The position numbers and the translations under genes are program-made. Of a DNA stretch of 64,000 bases, positions 24,230-34,165 are shown piece by piece. A model generated the notes under the pieces. The model was not told where the DNA came from. It searched no databases and was given only the letters and a program-made list of their open reading frames with translations. Position 1 is the stretch's first letter; each line of letters starts with the position of its first letter. Location of the stretch: positions 109,469,409 to 109,533,408 of the forward strand of contig NC_053495.1 of assembly GCF_905171775.1 (NCBI RefSeq). The letters run 5' to 3'. The DNA is from Rana temporaria (Eukaryota > Chordata > Amphibia > Anura > Ranidae).

Positions 24230-24690
24230 TAAGTGTATTTTACACCTATATACTGCAGAGCAAGTAGCACACCTATATCAGTGCTTGAAAATACATTTGT
24301 GGACCTGTTAGGTAGCGATTTGTGTCGCTTAAGTCTGTCCCTGCTGGAAACGCAAACCTGTCCCTACACTGACAAAAAGTATATGAATGTATTACACACC
24401 TATGTACTGCAGAGCAAGTAGCACACCTATACCAGTGCTCGAAAGGACTTTTGTGGACCTGTTAGGTAGCGATTTGTGTCGCTAAAGTCTGTCCCTGCTG
24501 GAAACGCCAACCTCTCCCTACACTGACAAAAAGTATATGAATGAATGTATTACACACTTATATACTGCACAGCAAGTAGCACACCTATACCAGTCCTTAA
24601 AATGACTTGTGTGGACCTTTTAGATAACTATTTGATTGAATACAGCCTGTCCCTGCTCCAAACAGCACCCTCTCCCTACACTGACAAAAA
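24230..24690. repeat. About 155-bp tandem array, 5' region of hAT B
   Basis: Three units, each with atactgcagagcaagtagca, gtggacctgttaggtagcga and ctccctacactgacaaaaag. It sits immediately downstream, in - strand sense, of the TATA-like box at 24720. This is the place of a 5' UTR or promoter-proximal array. Confidence 0.85.
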
Positions 24691-24717
24691 GCAGAATGTA
24701 AGATGGCCGCCAGATCA

Positions 24718-24733
24718 GGTCTATTTATAAGGT
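24718..24733 (-). promoter_or_regulatory. TATA-like box of hAT B
   Basis: Reads taccttataaatagac on the - strand. It lies about 200 bp inside the 5' terminus (24931) and just upstream of the 155-bp array, matching the layout at 25971 in hAT A. Confidence 0.45.
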
Positions 24734-24999
24734 AGGGGGTATGTCAATGTGCTAAAAATGTCTCAATTGGCTGTCCTGCACCACCTGATGGATGTGTCAT
24801 AGGTCAAAGTTCTTACCCATGTAACATTGCGGACCGCCGCGAACATCGCCAGATGTCCGTCGGTTTGGCGGATCGAGAACGAGCAAAGTTCGCCACGAAA
24901 CAACCGCCGGCGAACCGGCAGGCCATCTCTACACAGTACACCAAGCGGGAATACTTGCAGATCCCTGCCTGTGGTAATAATTTGAGCAGATCCCTGCCT

Positions 25000-25320
25000 G
25001 TTGTATTAATATTAGAACACCAGCAAATCTATTGACGTAGCTTTAGGTGCACACTGTGCAGAGGACACAGTACACCAAGTGAAAATACTTGCAGATCGTC
25101 CACTGCCTGTGGTATTAATAAGAGAACAACAGCTATTGTATTCACGTAGCTTTAGGTGCACACACTGCAGAGGACACAATACACCAAGTGAGAATACTTG
25201 CTGATCAGCCACTGCCTGTGGTATTAATATAAAAAACAACAGCAATTGTATTCACGTAGCTTTAGGTGCACACTGTGCAGAGGATACAGTACACCAAGTG
25301 AGAATACTGCAGCTAGCACA
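25000..25320. repeat. 109-bp tandem array, 5' region of hAT A
   Basis: Three to four units with cgtagctttaggtgcacac, gcagaggacacagtacacca and agtgagaatacttgc. The leftmost unit is cut at 24932, where hAT B begins. Confidence 0.85.
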
Positions 25321-25439
25321 ATCACCTGCCTGCCTGTCACTGTCGGTATATTAGGAAGAGTGGATCTAGCTAAACTCAATACAGTGTATAAATATATATA
25401 CAGCACCTGGGATGCATATATATCCTCTACACACTCTAA

Positions 25440-25847
25440 TGCCCTGTACACACGATCGATTCATCCGATGAAAACAGACTGATGGATTTTTTCATCAGAT
25501 ATCCGATTAAACTGACTTTCATCAGTCGTGCCTACACACCATCGGTTAAAAAAAACGTTTGTGTCAGAATGCGGTGACGTAAAACACAACGACATGCTGA
25601 GAAAAATGAAGTTCAATGCTTCCAAGCATGCGTCGACTTGACTCTGAGCATGCGTGGATTTTTAACCGATGGACGTGCCCACAGACGATCGTTTTTTTCT
25701 ATCGGTTTTTTAACCATTAGATCATTTTAAAACAAGTTCCTAGTTTTTTAACCAATGGATAAAAAAACGATGGGGCCCACACACGATCGGTTTGTCTGAT
25801 GAAAACGGTCTGTTTTCATCAGACAAACCGATCGTGTGTACGTGGCA
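25440..25847. mobile_element. Harbinger-like MITE (tgccctgtacacacgatcg), copy 1
   Basis: Ends tgccctgtacacacgatcg and cgatcgtgtgtacgtggca, flanked by TAA (25437-25439, 25848-25850). The interior is two self-complementary arms (gatgaaaacagactgatgg and relatives). The TAA target and short inverted ends fit PIF/Harbinger MITEs. It splits the 5' non-coding region of hAT A. Confidence 0.82.
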
Positions 25848-25967
25848 TAACTCGAACTGACTAGCCTGCCTGCCTGCCTGATCTATCTAACTTAAAAAAA
25901 AATGACACTCTCTCTCTCTGTCCACTCTTAACCACCGCAACACACTACACAAGGCCAACTTCTAGGC

Positions 25968-25982
25968 GACCTTATATAGTGT
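25968..25982 (-). promoter_or_regulatory. TATA-like box of hAT A
   Basis: Reads cactatataaggtcgc on the - strand, about 295 bp inside the 5' end at 26272. Upstream are ATTGGC/GCCAAT words in repeated pairs (about 26000-26110), consistent with a CCAAT-box promoter for the element's transposase. Confidence 0.5.
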
Positions 25983-26456
25983 GGGGCGTGTACTAAACCC
26001 CCTGAGCCAAAATTGGCCAAAGCCACCCTGGCTTTGGCCAATTATGGCTCTCTGTTTTTTGCGCGCTGTGATTGGCCAAGCATGCGGGTCATAGTGCATG
26101 CTTGGCCAATCATCAGCCAGCAATGCACTGCGATGCCTCAGTGAATTATGGGCCGTGACACGCCGCTCTAATTTGGCACGAATGGCCCATAACGTTCGTA
26201 TTTCGACGAACGGTCAAACATACCATGTTCGAGTTGAACATGATTTCGACTCGAACACGAAGCTCATCCCTACTGTAGATACAAAATGAGCTATATTGGC
26301 TTCAGGTCTGTTTTTTTGTGTAGTAAGTGGTAAACCCAGATGCACATGTTCAGATAAATGTGATGTCATGTACAGCAATAATTATATATTTTACATTAGG
26401 ATAGTTCGTTATATTTTAATGACCTTTGTTATGTCCTACGTAAATCATTCTTGCAG

Positions 26457-26630
26457 AGTCAAAATGTCCTTCTATAGCTGAGCCATCAAATGCTCGAGTG
26501 ATAAATCCAAAGACTGAATATTTTAATGGAGATGAGATAGAGATTGAGTGTGATACTGGATATCAGATGTATGGTTCAGAAAAAGGTCTATGTAAAGATG
26601 GAAAATGGCAGTCTCCCCCTTGGTGCACAG
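26457..26630 (+). CDS. CCP/sushi domain exon 1 of 3 (factor H-type gene)
   Basis: A 174-bp exon bounded by ttcttgcag and gtaagt. It begins with two bases completing a codon and ends with one (phase 1-1), the rule for single-exon CCP modules. It encodes one complete CCP: SKCPSIAEPSNARV at the start, EIECDTGYQMYGSEKGLCKDG in two parts, and KWQSPPWC at the end. All four cysteines (two disulfides), the GY after Cys2 and the WxxPxxC close are present. Such modules string together in secreted or membrane regulators of complement and in coagulation factor XIII B. Nothing in this exon alone separates factor H from F13B. The exon lies just downstream of hAT A and is undamaged, so the gene looks alive. 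Confidence 0.92.
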
Positions 26631-26749
26631 GTAAGTCTTCATTTTCAAATTTGTATTGAAATATACTAAACATAAATTAGACATTATCTTTCAGTGTCAG
26701 GATTGCCAGGTTTAGTCCGCATATGTGTTAGGAGGCAGCATTTTTAAGG

Positions 26750-27485
26750 GCGCTTTCACACGTGTGACAATACCATGTGTTTATTTGAAATGTGCATTGA
26801 TTTTCATCCGAATGCATTTTAATCCGAATTTCAGGGATTTCAGCGTTTGTTTTAACAAGCGTTAACGAATGTGCAAAACCTGAAATCCGAAAGATCCAAC
26901 ATAAAAAATGCTTTATTTTCGTTTTGTTGCCACAACAGTTCGCTATATATAGAAGATTCAACATGACAGTGACAATAGTGATCTGTGTCTATCGAACCTG
27001 TGGTCGAATGTGCCTAACCTAACTCTATTAGTCCAAGATTATTCGACAGAGAGAAAAGATTCGACATTACAGAGACATGAAGATTCGACAAATCAGCTAA
27101 AAACATACGATCGCCACAAACGGACATTTATGGTCAAATGCTCTGCCCATAGGCTATAAAAGTATTCTAATGTTGTTTGACTAGTAATAATAATTAATAA
27201 ATATATTTATTACTATTCATACAACATTAGAATTCTACTATAGTTTGTGGGCGGAGCATTCGACCGGAAATGTACGATTGCGGCGTCGTACAGTTCAGCT
27301 GCTTCGAAGGACACCACAAACCTTCAATGACAGATTCAACCTTAATTTGGATTTTTGGACGAATGCATTTTTGAACGAAACAAAATAAAAATGAATTTCT
27401 GGAGTGATTAAATGTATTTTTTGGACGGAAGCGGAATTTCGAAACAATATATTTCAGTGTGCACTTGTCTAGTGTTTAAGCGGCA
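26750..27485. repeat. AT-rich foldback repeat, ends uncertain
   Basis: Intronic sequence with several self-complementary words (tttgactagtaataataat against attactattcatacaacat, and cattcgaccg against its mate). It starts near gggcgctttcacacgtgtga. It looks like an old palindromic MITE, but I could not fix both termini or a target duplication. Confidence 0.4.
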
Positions 27486-27547
27486 TTTACTCTGCATTTT
27501 GAAAACCTTATAACTGCCCTTCAACGGTTAACACCTCATCCCTTTGA

Positions 27548-27843
27548 GGCTGGGTTCACACTACTACACTACTTTCATCCTACTTTGCTCTGTGTTCAAT
27601 GTTTCCCTATGAGAGCGTCTTGTAGCGTCCTACACAAGTCGGTCCGACTTTGAAAATACTCCCTGTACTACTTTTGGTCCTACATTGATCCTACTTCAGG
27701 CCCATTGAATATCATTGAAGTCGGACCAAAGTAGTATCCTGTTCATGAAAGTAGGATGGATGTAGGACCAATGTAGGATAAATGTAGGACCAATGTAGCA
27801 GAGCAAAGTAGGATGAAAGTAGTGTAGTAGTGTGAACCCAGCC
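27548..27843. mobile_element. 3-bp-TSD foldback MITE (ggctgggttcacac family), copy 1
   Basis: Inverted ends ggctgggttcacactacta and tagtagtgtgaacccagcc with TGA on both sides (27545-27547, 27844-27846). About 50-bp inverted arms surround tcctacattggtcctac-type words. It is followed at once by an inverted copy of itself. Confidence 0.85.
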
Positions 27844-27846
27844 TGA

Positions 27847-28137
27847 TGTTCACACTACTACACTACTTTCATCCTACTTTGCTCTGCTACATTGGTCCTA
27901 CATTTATCCTACATTGGTCCTACATCCATCCTACTTTCATGAACAGGATACTACTTTGGTCCGACTTCAATGATATTCAATGGGCCTGAAGTAGGATCAA
28001 TGTAGGACCAAAAGTAGTACAGGGAGCATTTTCAAAGTCGGACCGACTTGTGTAGGACACTACAAGACGCTCTCATAGGGAAACATTGAACACAGAGCAA
28101 AGTAGGATGAAAGTAGTGTAGTAGTGTGAACCCAGCC
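27847..28137. mobile_element. ggctgggttcacac MITE, inverted copy 2
   Basis: Reads as the reverse complement of 27548-27843 with very few differences, lacking about seven bases of the first terminus (starts tgttcacactac) and ending gtgaacccagcc. Together the two form a palindrome of about 590 bp. Confidence 0.85.
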
Positions 28138-28274
28138 TTAGGCATGGGGCAGGGTCAGAGCCTCACTGGCCTTTCCGGCCCTGCCCCTCCCTGCTGGCTG
28201 TGAAATAATAGGTATCATTATGTAGAGCACGGCGCACCGCTGCCAGCCTGCTTCCCCTGTGGCAACATCACTCT

Positions 28275-29314
28275 CAGGGCCATCATAGGGGCCCCCAATT
28301 TCAGGGCAGCATGGGCTCAAGGACCAGCTGCTTTGGGGAAAGTGCAGGGGCCCCAGTGCCCAGCTGTGCCCTCTCATTAAGACAGCCCTGTGTATGCTAC
28401 CCCATCCCTTCCATCTCCTGTTCGTTCTTCTCATTTACTTCCCTCTCCTGTGTGTTCTTCCCCTTCCTTCTTCTGTGCCTTCTTCCCCTTTAATTCCCTC
28501 TTCTGTGCGTTCTTTTCCTTCCCTCTCCTGTGTGTACTTCCCCTTCACTTCCCCCTCCTGTGTATTCTTCCCCTTCCCTATCTTCTTCTGTGCGTTCTTC
28601 CCCTTCACTTCCCCCTCCTGTGTATTCTTCCATTTCCCTTCCCTATCCTGTGCGTACTTCCCCTTCCCTATCTTCTGTGCATTCTCCCCTTTGCTTCCTT
28701 CTCCTGTGCATTCTTCCCCTTCACTTCCTTCTCCTGTGCGTTCTTCCCCTTCACTTTCTTCTCCTGTGCGTTCTTCCCCTTCGCTTCCTTCCCCTTTGCT
28801 TCCCTCTCCTGTGCGTTCTTCCCCTTCCCTTTTCTGTGTGTTCTTCCCATTCAATTTCCTCTCCTGTGTGTTCTTCCCCTTTGCTTCCCTCTCCTGTGCG
28901 TTCTTCCCCTTCGCTTCCTTCTCCTGTGCGTTCTTCCCATTCGCTTCCTTCTCCTGTGCGTTCTTCCCATTCGCTTCCTTCTCATGTGCCTTCTTCCCCT
29001 TCACTTGCTTCTCCTGTGCGTTCTTCCCCTTCGCTTGCTTCTCTTGTGCGTTCTTCCCCTTCACTTGCTGCTCCTGTGCGTTTCTCCCATTCGCTTTCTC
29101 CCCCTTCACTGTCTTTAAAGTCACTTTCTTCCCCATCACTTTTTTCAGTGTCACTTTCTTCAATGACACTTTTTTCAATGCATTTCATTTCCTCTCTTTC
29201 CTTCGGGGCAGCGTGGGCTCAAGGACCAGCTGCTTTGGGGAAAGTGCAGGGGCCCACATGCAGCTGGGGCCCCTGGGCAGTGCCCAGGTGTGCCCTCTCA
29301 TTAAGACAGCCCTG
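28275..29314. mobile_element. hAT-type element remnant with CT-rich minisatellite
   Basis: A cagggccatcatagggg left end at 28275 and cattaagacagccctg right ends at both 28390 and 29314 look like hAT termini. The last 85-100 bp (from catgggctcaaggaccagct) occurs twice, at 28308-28390 and 29209-29314, bracketing a minisatellite. No matching 8-bp flanks were found, so the exact structure is open. Confidence 0.5.
28395..29180. repeat. 30-bp CT-rich minisatellite
   Basis: About 25 units built on cttctcctgtgcgttcttcc plus ccttcg. The period keeps several frames open (SCAFFPFASF cycles on +, KGKNAQEKEA cycles on -). These long ORFs have no other sign of coding. Confidence 0.92.
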
Positions 29315-29519
29315 CCCCCCCTCCACAGGTATCTGCCCTCCCTCCCCCCCCTGAAAGGTGCCAAATGTGACACCGGAGGGGGGAGGAATGTGGACAGTGG
29401 ACGTTTCATTTTTGGGTGGAACTCTGCTTTAAGAAATTTGATTCTCTAAATTTTGGATATATTGGATATGTTTTATATCAAAGTAAGAAATATAGTGTTT
29501 TTTCCCCAATATTTTCGTG

Positions 29520-29710
29520 TATAAGAAAAAAAAAAACAGTGGTTGGTCAAAACTACCAAAAGAAAGGTCTAATTGTGGGGGAAAAAAATTATACAAATTT
29601 AGTTTGTGTTCAGCATTGCATGACTGCGAAAATAAAGTAGCGCAGTGCTGAATAACAACAAATGGCCTGGTCATGAAGGGGGTAAAGTTTTCTGGAGCTG
29701 AAGTCGTTAA
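29520..29710. repeat. Fragment of the TTAA-element family
   Basis: Shares with 8140-8330 the block aactaccaaaagaaaggtct followed by tgtgggggaaaaa, and the tail cctggtcatgaagggggtaa .. gaagtcgttaa. Only the right portion is kept. Confidence 0.6.
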
Positions 29711-29861
29711 AGGGGGTTTGTTTGTTTACATCACTTATGTTGACATTTAGGGCAGGTTCACAACAAAACACTGAGGGAAACCTGTGTTCTGTGCATGTTT
29801 TCCACACTGCATTCAAAAAGCACTGCAGTTGTGATCTACAGCAGGTGTCAATGTTAACTTA

Positions 29862-30484
29862 GGCCCTCTTCACACTACCGCAACTTCAAAGTAAAGCGAT
29901 TTTTCCGGGAATGCCTGTGTAATGCCCCGTACACACGATCGGATTTTCCGCCAGCAAAAGTCTGATGTGAGCTTTTGAACGAAAATTCCAACCGTGTGTA
30001 TGCTCCATCGTACTTTTGCTGTCAGATTTTCCCCAGCAAAAGATTGAGAGCTGGTTCTCAAATTTTCAGACGGGAAAAATTCTCATGGGAAAATACAGTC
30101 GTCTGGAGCAATTCTGACACGCAAAATTCAGACGCATGCTTGGAAACAATTTGACACATGCTTGGAAGCATTGAACTTAATTTTCTCGGCTCGTCAGAGT
30201 GTTCTACGGCACTGTGTTTGTGACGGACGAAAGTCCAGAGAACTTTTGTGTGACCGTGTGTATGCAAGCCAAGCTTGAGCGGAATTCCGTCAGAAAAACC
30301 ATCCAAGGTTTTTCCGACGGAAAATCCAATTGTGTGTATGGGGCATAACTCTCATCAAAGTCAGACCAAAGTAGTACAGTAGTACAGATATGAATGGTAC
30401 TCATTGGAAATAATGGGGTTTGACATGCCATGTGACTTTGCAGTCCCAAGTCGCATGACAAGTCACACAAGTGTGAAATAGGCC
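29862..30484. mobile_element. TTA-flanked MITE carrying a nested MITE
   Basis: Ends ggccctcttcacactac and caagtgtgaaataggcc are bordered by TTA (29859-29861, 30485-30487). The element is split by the Harbinger-like MITE at 29923-30345. Confidence 0.65.
29923..30345. mobile_element. Harbinger-like MITE, copy 2
   Basis: Ends tgccccgtacacacgatcgg and attgtgtgtatggggca with TAA target duplications (29920-29922, 30346-30348). Long palindromic arms carry gacggaaaatcc-type words. Same superfamily as 25440-25847; a truncated end of the same kind (gccctgtacacacgatcgg) occurs at 35414. Confidence 0.85.
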
Positions 30485-30797
30485 TTAATGACACCCCAAC
30501 CGCAGGTCACAAACAGTGTGTGTGCCTGGACCGGATCGCATGATATCTTAGTACCATGTGATCCGATTTCTGTGTCTTTTATAAAGATATTGCATGCATT
30601 ACTTTTGCTGCAGTCCAGCGTGATTTCAGCCAATTCAAATGAATGGGCCTCAATTGTACTGCACCAGAATCGCACTGGAATACATAGCGCGTTCCTGTGC
30701 GATTCATGGTATGTACTGACCCTTAAATCACAAAGTTATCTTTTATATGAAAAAAAATGCTTCCACTTTGAATAAGAGGTGACATTTGTGTTTTTAG

Positions 30798-30983
30798 AGA
30801 AAAAACGATGCACAAGGAATCCACCACAAATACCTAATGGCGAGATCAGTGAAGAATCTGTAGCAGACCAATATTATTCTGGAAGCACGGTGAAATACAG
30901 ATGTGCAGATGGTTATCGCATCATTGGCTCTGATGAAAGTAAATGTATTGATGGAAAGTGGCTACCACTACCTACCTGTGAAG
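30798..30983 (+). CDS. CCP/sushi domain exon 2 of 3 (factor H-type gene)
   Basis: A 186-bp exon (62 codons) with a pyrimidine tract and ag in front (gtgtttttag) and gtaaga behind, phase 1-1 like the others. It gives a full CCP: KKRCTRNPPQIPNGEISEES, then YYSGSTVKYRCADGYRIIG, SKCIDGKWLPLPTC. The PPxIxNG opening, the YxxG..VxYxC centre, the GY and the KWxxxPxC end are textbook for factor H-type modules. It is separated from exon 1 by a 4.2-kb intron full of MITEs and minisatellite. No stop or frameshift is seen. Confidence 0.95.
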
Positions 30984-31082
30984 GTAAGAGGTTTGATAAA
31001 GTTTCTTGTCAAATATTAGAATGTAAATACTTATTGTAAAGTTTAAGTTTCATAGCAGACCTAAAATGATTTTCTAACTTAA

Positions 31083-31590
31083 AGTGGATGTAAACCCGAA
31101 ATGTATTGCCACAAACAGTTAATCCAGCTCTGAGCAATCCTCTTTTCTTTTTTCAGTGAGATAAACGGACAAACAGGAGAAAACTTTTGTCCGTTCCTCC
31201 CCCTTGCTGTGAATGACAGGTTATTTACACATCTCATGTACTAGCCTGAGTCAGGCATTCTTTTTTAATTCCCACCCCACTCCTTTTTTGAAGTCATGTG
31301 GTTACTTTTCTGGATTTTGACTGGATGTTAGTGATCATAGCAGAGTTTAGTGTAATGAATACACAAGAGAAAATGCATGTTGACAAGGGGAGTGCAGAGG
31401 TGGGCGGGGGGTCTACTGAGATCACCACTCCACCTACTGAGCTCCAGACAACAGACCCACCCACAGAATGTGCAGTTTTTCAGTTCTTATAACAGACAAA
31501 AAGGAGACATTTGACAGGTAAGGATACATGCAGAGGCATGTATATCCTTATAGATCAGCACTATGGCATGAGATTGGGCTTACATCCACT
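31083..31590. mobile_element. TTAA-flanked MITE
   Basis: Ends agtggatgtaaacccgaa and gggcttacatccact between TTAA duplications (31079-31082, 31591-31594). No ORF with a domain. It fits piggyBac-type MITEs. The related-looking end agcgggagttcaccc belongs to 42491-43352. Confidence 0.75.
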
Positions 31591-31771
31591 TTAACTTTTC
31601 ACATCTTCTATCTCCACACTAACCCAATATGTAGAACCCCCCTTACACTTACCTGACGGTGCTTCTGGGCTCATGTGCATACAGTGCTAGTGATTGTCTT
31701 CCTGTACAGCACCAATACCAGAGAAGGGTGAAGCCCAGAACCCCATCAGGTAAGTGGAAGGGTAATGTCTG

Positions 31772-32791
31772 TGTAGCACTACCCCCGCAGGAGCTGCTGG
31801 TTATATTTTGGGTGGCACCTTACCTCTATATTCTTGCTGTCCAGGGTTAAAGGAGAGTCCGAAGAATTCCAGTGTCCACACACAATGTACATCTTTTCTC
31901 TTTGGGTTTATTTGGGAGAACTTTAGTAGAAAAGAAGGATGAGGGGTGGAAGGGTAGGTAGGTTCAGGTGCACAGTCACCAGTAAGGAAACACTCCTGTT
32001 TCCAGCAAACAGTTCTAGCCACTCTAGCCAGATTGGATATTGCTCACTCGGATAGGTCCCTCTCACTGGCCTAGCAGCCGGGATGGTGCACAAAATAAAG
32101 TACAGTCTCTGCCACAGACCTTCCTTTCTTGATGAGACACTTTGGTCTGGAATCCTTTGCCACAGGATTCAGCACCCGGATCTCTTTAGCTTTGCTTCAC
32201 TAGAACTTTTACATCGGACAGGCGACACTGTCAGGCCTCTCGTGTATGGTGCACCCTTAGATGAAGTTTCCAGGCCTTCTCCCAAGGCACCAGCCTCTTG
32301 CATGGTCTTTACCAGGATAGGTCCTCCCCTGGTTTCCTTCATCAAGTGGCTTCCTCCCGCAGGACGGACAGCACAGGATCACCTCTGCAGACAGCCAGAC
32401 AACTGGGCCCACCAAATGTGGTCCCGGAGCCATGATTCACAGCACCCACCTCAGGCCAGGCGGTCCACAATGGGCGAACGGACCCTGTACCAATGGCGTC
32501 TGTCTCTTAAGTACCCCTCCCCAGCATGCACAGCAGGGCAACCACTACTGACTCGTTGCTGAGGGGGGACACTCAATGTACCATGTCCTGGCTGCTGCCA
32601 CTGTTGGCCTGGGGTGGTAACAACACCCCCAGGGGATCAACGGTGGATACTTCCAGCACAGCCATGGCTAGAACAGCCATGGCTAGAACAGAGGCTAAAT
32701 TGCCCTTAATCATTCTGGTCTGAGCCAAATAACAGCTCAGACCCCCATTAAATTTAAAGCAGCGCCTGTTCATCAGGAGCAGGGCGCTACA
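31772..32791. mobile_element. Candidate solo LTR
   Basis: A 1020-bp segment begins tgtagcactacccccgc and ends agggcgctaca, giving short inverted TGTAGC/GCTACA tips, with TCTG on both sides (31768-31771, 32792-32795). The size and TG..CA ends fit a solo LTR left by recombination. No internal coding region of the same family is in the window. A 4-bp duplication can arise by chance, so confidence is moderate. Confidence 0.5.
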
Positions 32792-33587
32792 TCTGCATGT
32801 GAGGTAAGTGAGAGGGAGAGCGGGATAGAAGTCAGGTTAGAAAATTACTTTGTCCACATTGGCATAATTCATGTGTCTGAAAGTAGCACCTGGTACCTAA
32901 GGCTGGGTTCACACTGGTGTGACACGACTGCCATCCTACTTTGGATCCGACTTTGCCCTGCTACTTGAAGCCGACATACGTCCGACTTTCAATGAACAGG
33001 GATCCGACTTGGATCCCCGCCAATACCAGGCACTGTGTTCAATATGAATCTTGAGGGGGAACTTCACACCGAATTTTAAATAAAAGGGTTCCCCCTCCAA
33101 GAGCATACCAGGCCCGGTTCGGTCTGGTAAAGATTTTAAGGGGAACCCCCTATGCTGAAAAAAACGGTGTGGGGGTCTCCCCAAAATCCATACCAGACCC
33201 TTATGCGAGCACACAACCCGGCCGGTCAGGAAAGGGGGTGGGGACAAGCGAGCGCCCCCCTCCTGAACCGTACCAGGCCGCATGCCCTCAACATGGGGGG
33301 TGGGTGCTTTGGGGCAGGGGGGCGCCCTGTTGCCCCCCCACCCAAAGCAGCTTGTCCCCATGTTGATAAGGACAAGGGCCTCTTCCCGACAAGCCTAGCC
33401 ATTGGTTGTCAGGATCTGCGGGTGGGGGGCCTATCAGAATCCAGGAGCCCCCTTTAATAAGGGGTCCCCCAGATCCCGGCCCCCCCACCCTATGTGAATG
33501 AGTATGGGGTACATCGTACCCCTACCCATTCACCTGGGGGGAAAATGTAAAGAAAAAAAAAACACACTACACAGGTTTTTAAAGTAA

Positions 33588-33830
33588 TTTATTAGGCAGC
33601 TCTGGTGGTCTTCTTCCGACTTTGGTGGTCTTCTTCTGACTCTCCGCTCTCTTCTACCGCTTTCCGGTTCTTCTGTCGGGCTCCTCCGCTATCTTCTTCC
33701 ATCTCTTTTACTAGCGTTGGCCCGGTCTTCTCCGTTGTCTTCTTCCCTCTTCTTTTCTTCCGATGTTGACACAAAGCTCTCTCCCGCTGTAATGCTGTGT
33801 GCATGGTGCGCAATGATTTATATAGGCATG
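33588..33830 (-). promoter_or_regulatory. Left mini-transcription unit: TATA box to AATAAA
   Basis: On the - strand a tatataaatc TATA word (33817-33824) is followed by a purine-rich stretch (gaagaagac words) and an AATAAA at 33588-33593 inside cctaataaattac. An ORF reads across it to a stop at the AATAAA (up to 87 codons, rich in K, R, E). The first usable ATG lies too close to the TATA word for a normal leader. Whether it is transcribed is unknown. Confidence 0.4.
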
Positions 33831-33962
33831 GGGCTTGGTCACCAGGTGATGTCACCCAGTGACCCCGCCACTCATGACGTCACAGTCCCATCATGCCCTG
33901 GGACTGTGACCTCATGAGGGGCAGGGTCACCGGGTGACATCACCCGGTGACCATGCCCCATG
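33831..33962. promoter_or_regulatory. Palindromic CRE-like / GTCACC cluster between divergent TATA words
   Basis: The centre of the foldback element: repeated ggtgatgtcaccc / gggtgacatcacc words, a perfect tgacgtca (33875-33882) and an inverted cccatcatgccctggga-type hairpin. TATA words face outward on each side (33817-33824 on -, 33967-33973 on +). The layout is that of a bidirectional promoter, by inference only. Confidence 0.45.
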
Positions 33963-34165
33963 CCAATATAAATCATTGCGCACACGGCATTACAGCGGAA
34001 GAGAGCGTTGTGTCAACATCTGAAGAAAATAAGTGGGAAGAAGATGACGTAGAAGACCGGGCCGAAACTTGTAAATGAGCTGGAATAAGATAGCGGAGGA
34101 GCCCGGCAGAAGGCAGAAGAACCGCAGAGTCGGAAGAAGACCCCCGGAGCTGCCTAATAAATGAC
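33963..34165 (+). promoter_or_regulatory. Right mini-transcription unit: TATA box to AATAAA
   Basis: Mirror of the left unit: tataaat (33967-33973), a purine-rich stretch with gaagaagatgacgtagaaga, and AATAAA at 34156-34161 in gctgcctaataaatgac. A TAA stop overlaps the poly(A) signal as in the left arm. The arms have diverged by small indels. Confidence 0.4.

Larger units (their letters stand above)
15339..24931 (-). mobile_element. hAT element B, composite, nested in hAT A
   Basis: A tagagatg terminus at 15339 faces an opposite one (ccatctcta, ending 24931). On the - strand between them: a TATA-like ttataaatag (24720-24732), a 5' tandem array (24230-24690), an ATG-led transposase start (23285), BED-like and catalytic segments (20725-20056), the C-terminal half (17245-16089) and a 3' array (15590-16070). 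Inserts are a minisatellite hAT (17254-20055), two 3-bp-TSD MITEs and an AT-rich hAT MITE. The outer 8-mers (ttagcatg, cacagtac) do not match, so the exact ends are uncertain. Confidence 0.6.
11128..26272 (-). mobile_element. hAT element A, composite and heavily nested
   Basis: Left end tagggatgagccgaac at 11128; a matching opposite end (ttcgtgttcgagtcg side) finishes catcccta at 26272. In between lie, on the - strand: a TATA-like box (25971-25980), a 5' tandem array (about 25000-25320), transposase remnants (13955-15282) and a 3' tandem array (13250-13835). The core is split by hAT element B, a TTAA element and a 3-bp-TSD MITE. The flanking 8-mers (gttggtgg on the left, ctgtagat on the right) do not match, so pairing of these two ends is an inference from family likeness and order. 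Confidence 0.5.

Noticed and set aside
15339..24931. Exact target duplication for hAT B
   Set aside because: The flanking 8-mers ttagcatg and cacagtac differ; the ends are inferred from family-like termini only.
28394..29449. 351-codon ORF rich in S, P and F, and its 247-codon antisense partner rich in K, E and G
   Set aside because: Both follow the 30-bp CT-rich minisatellite; no non-repetitive coding sequence is attached.
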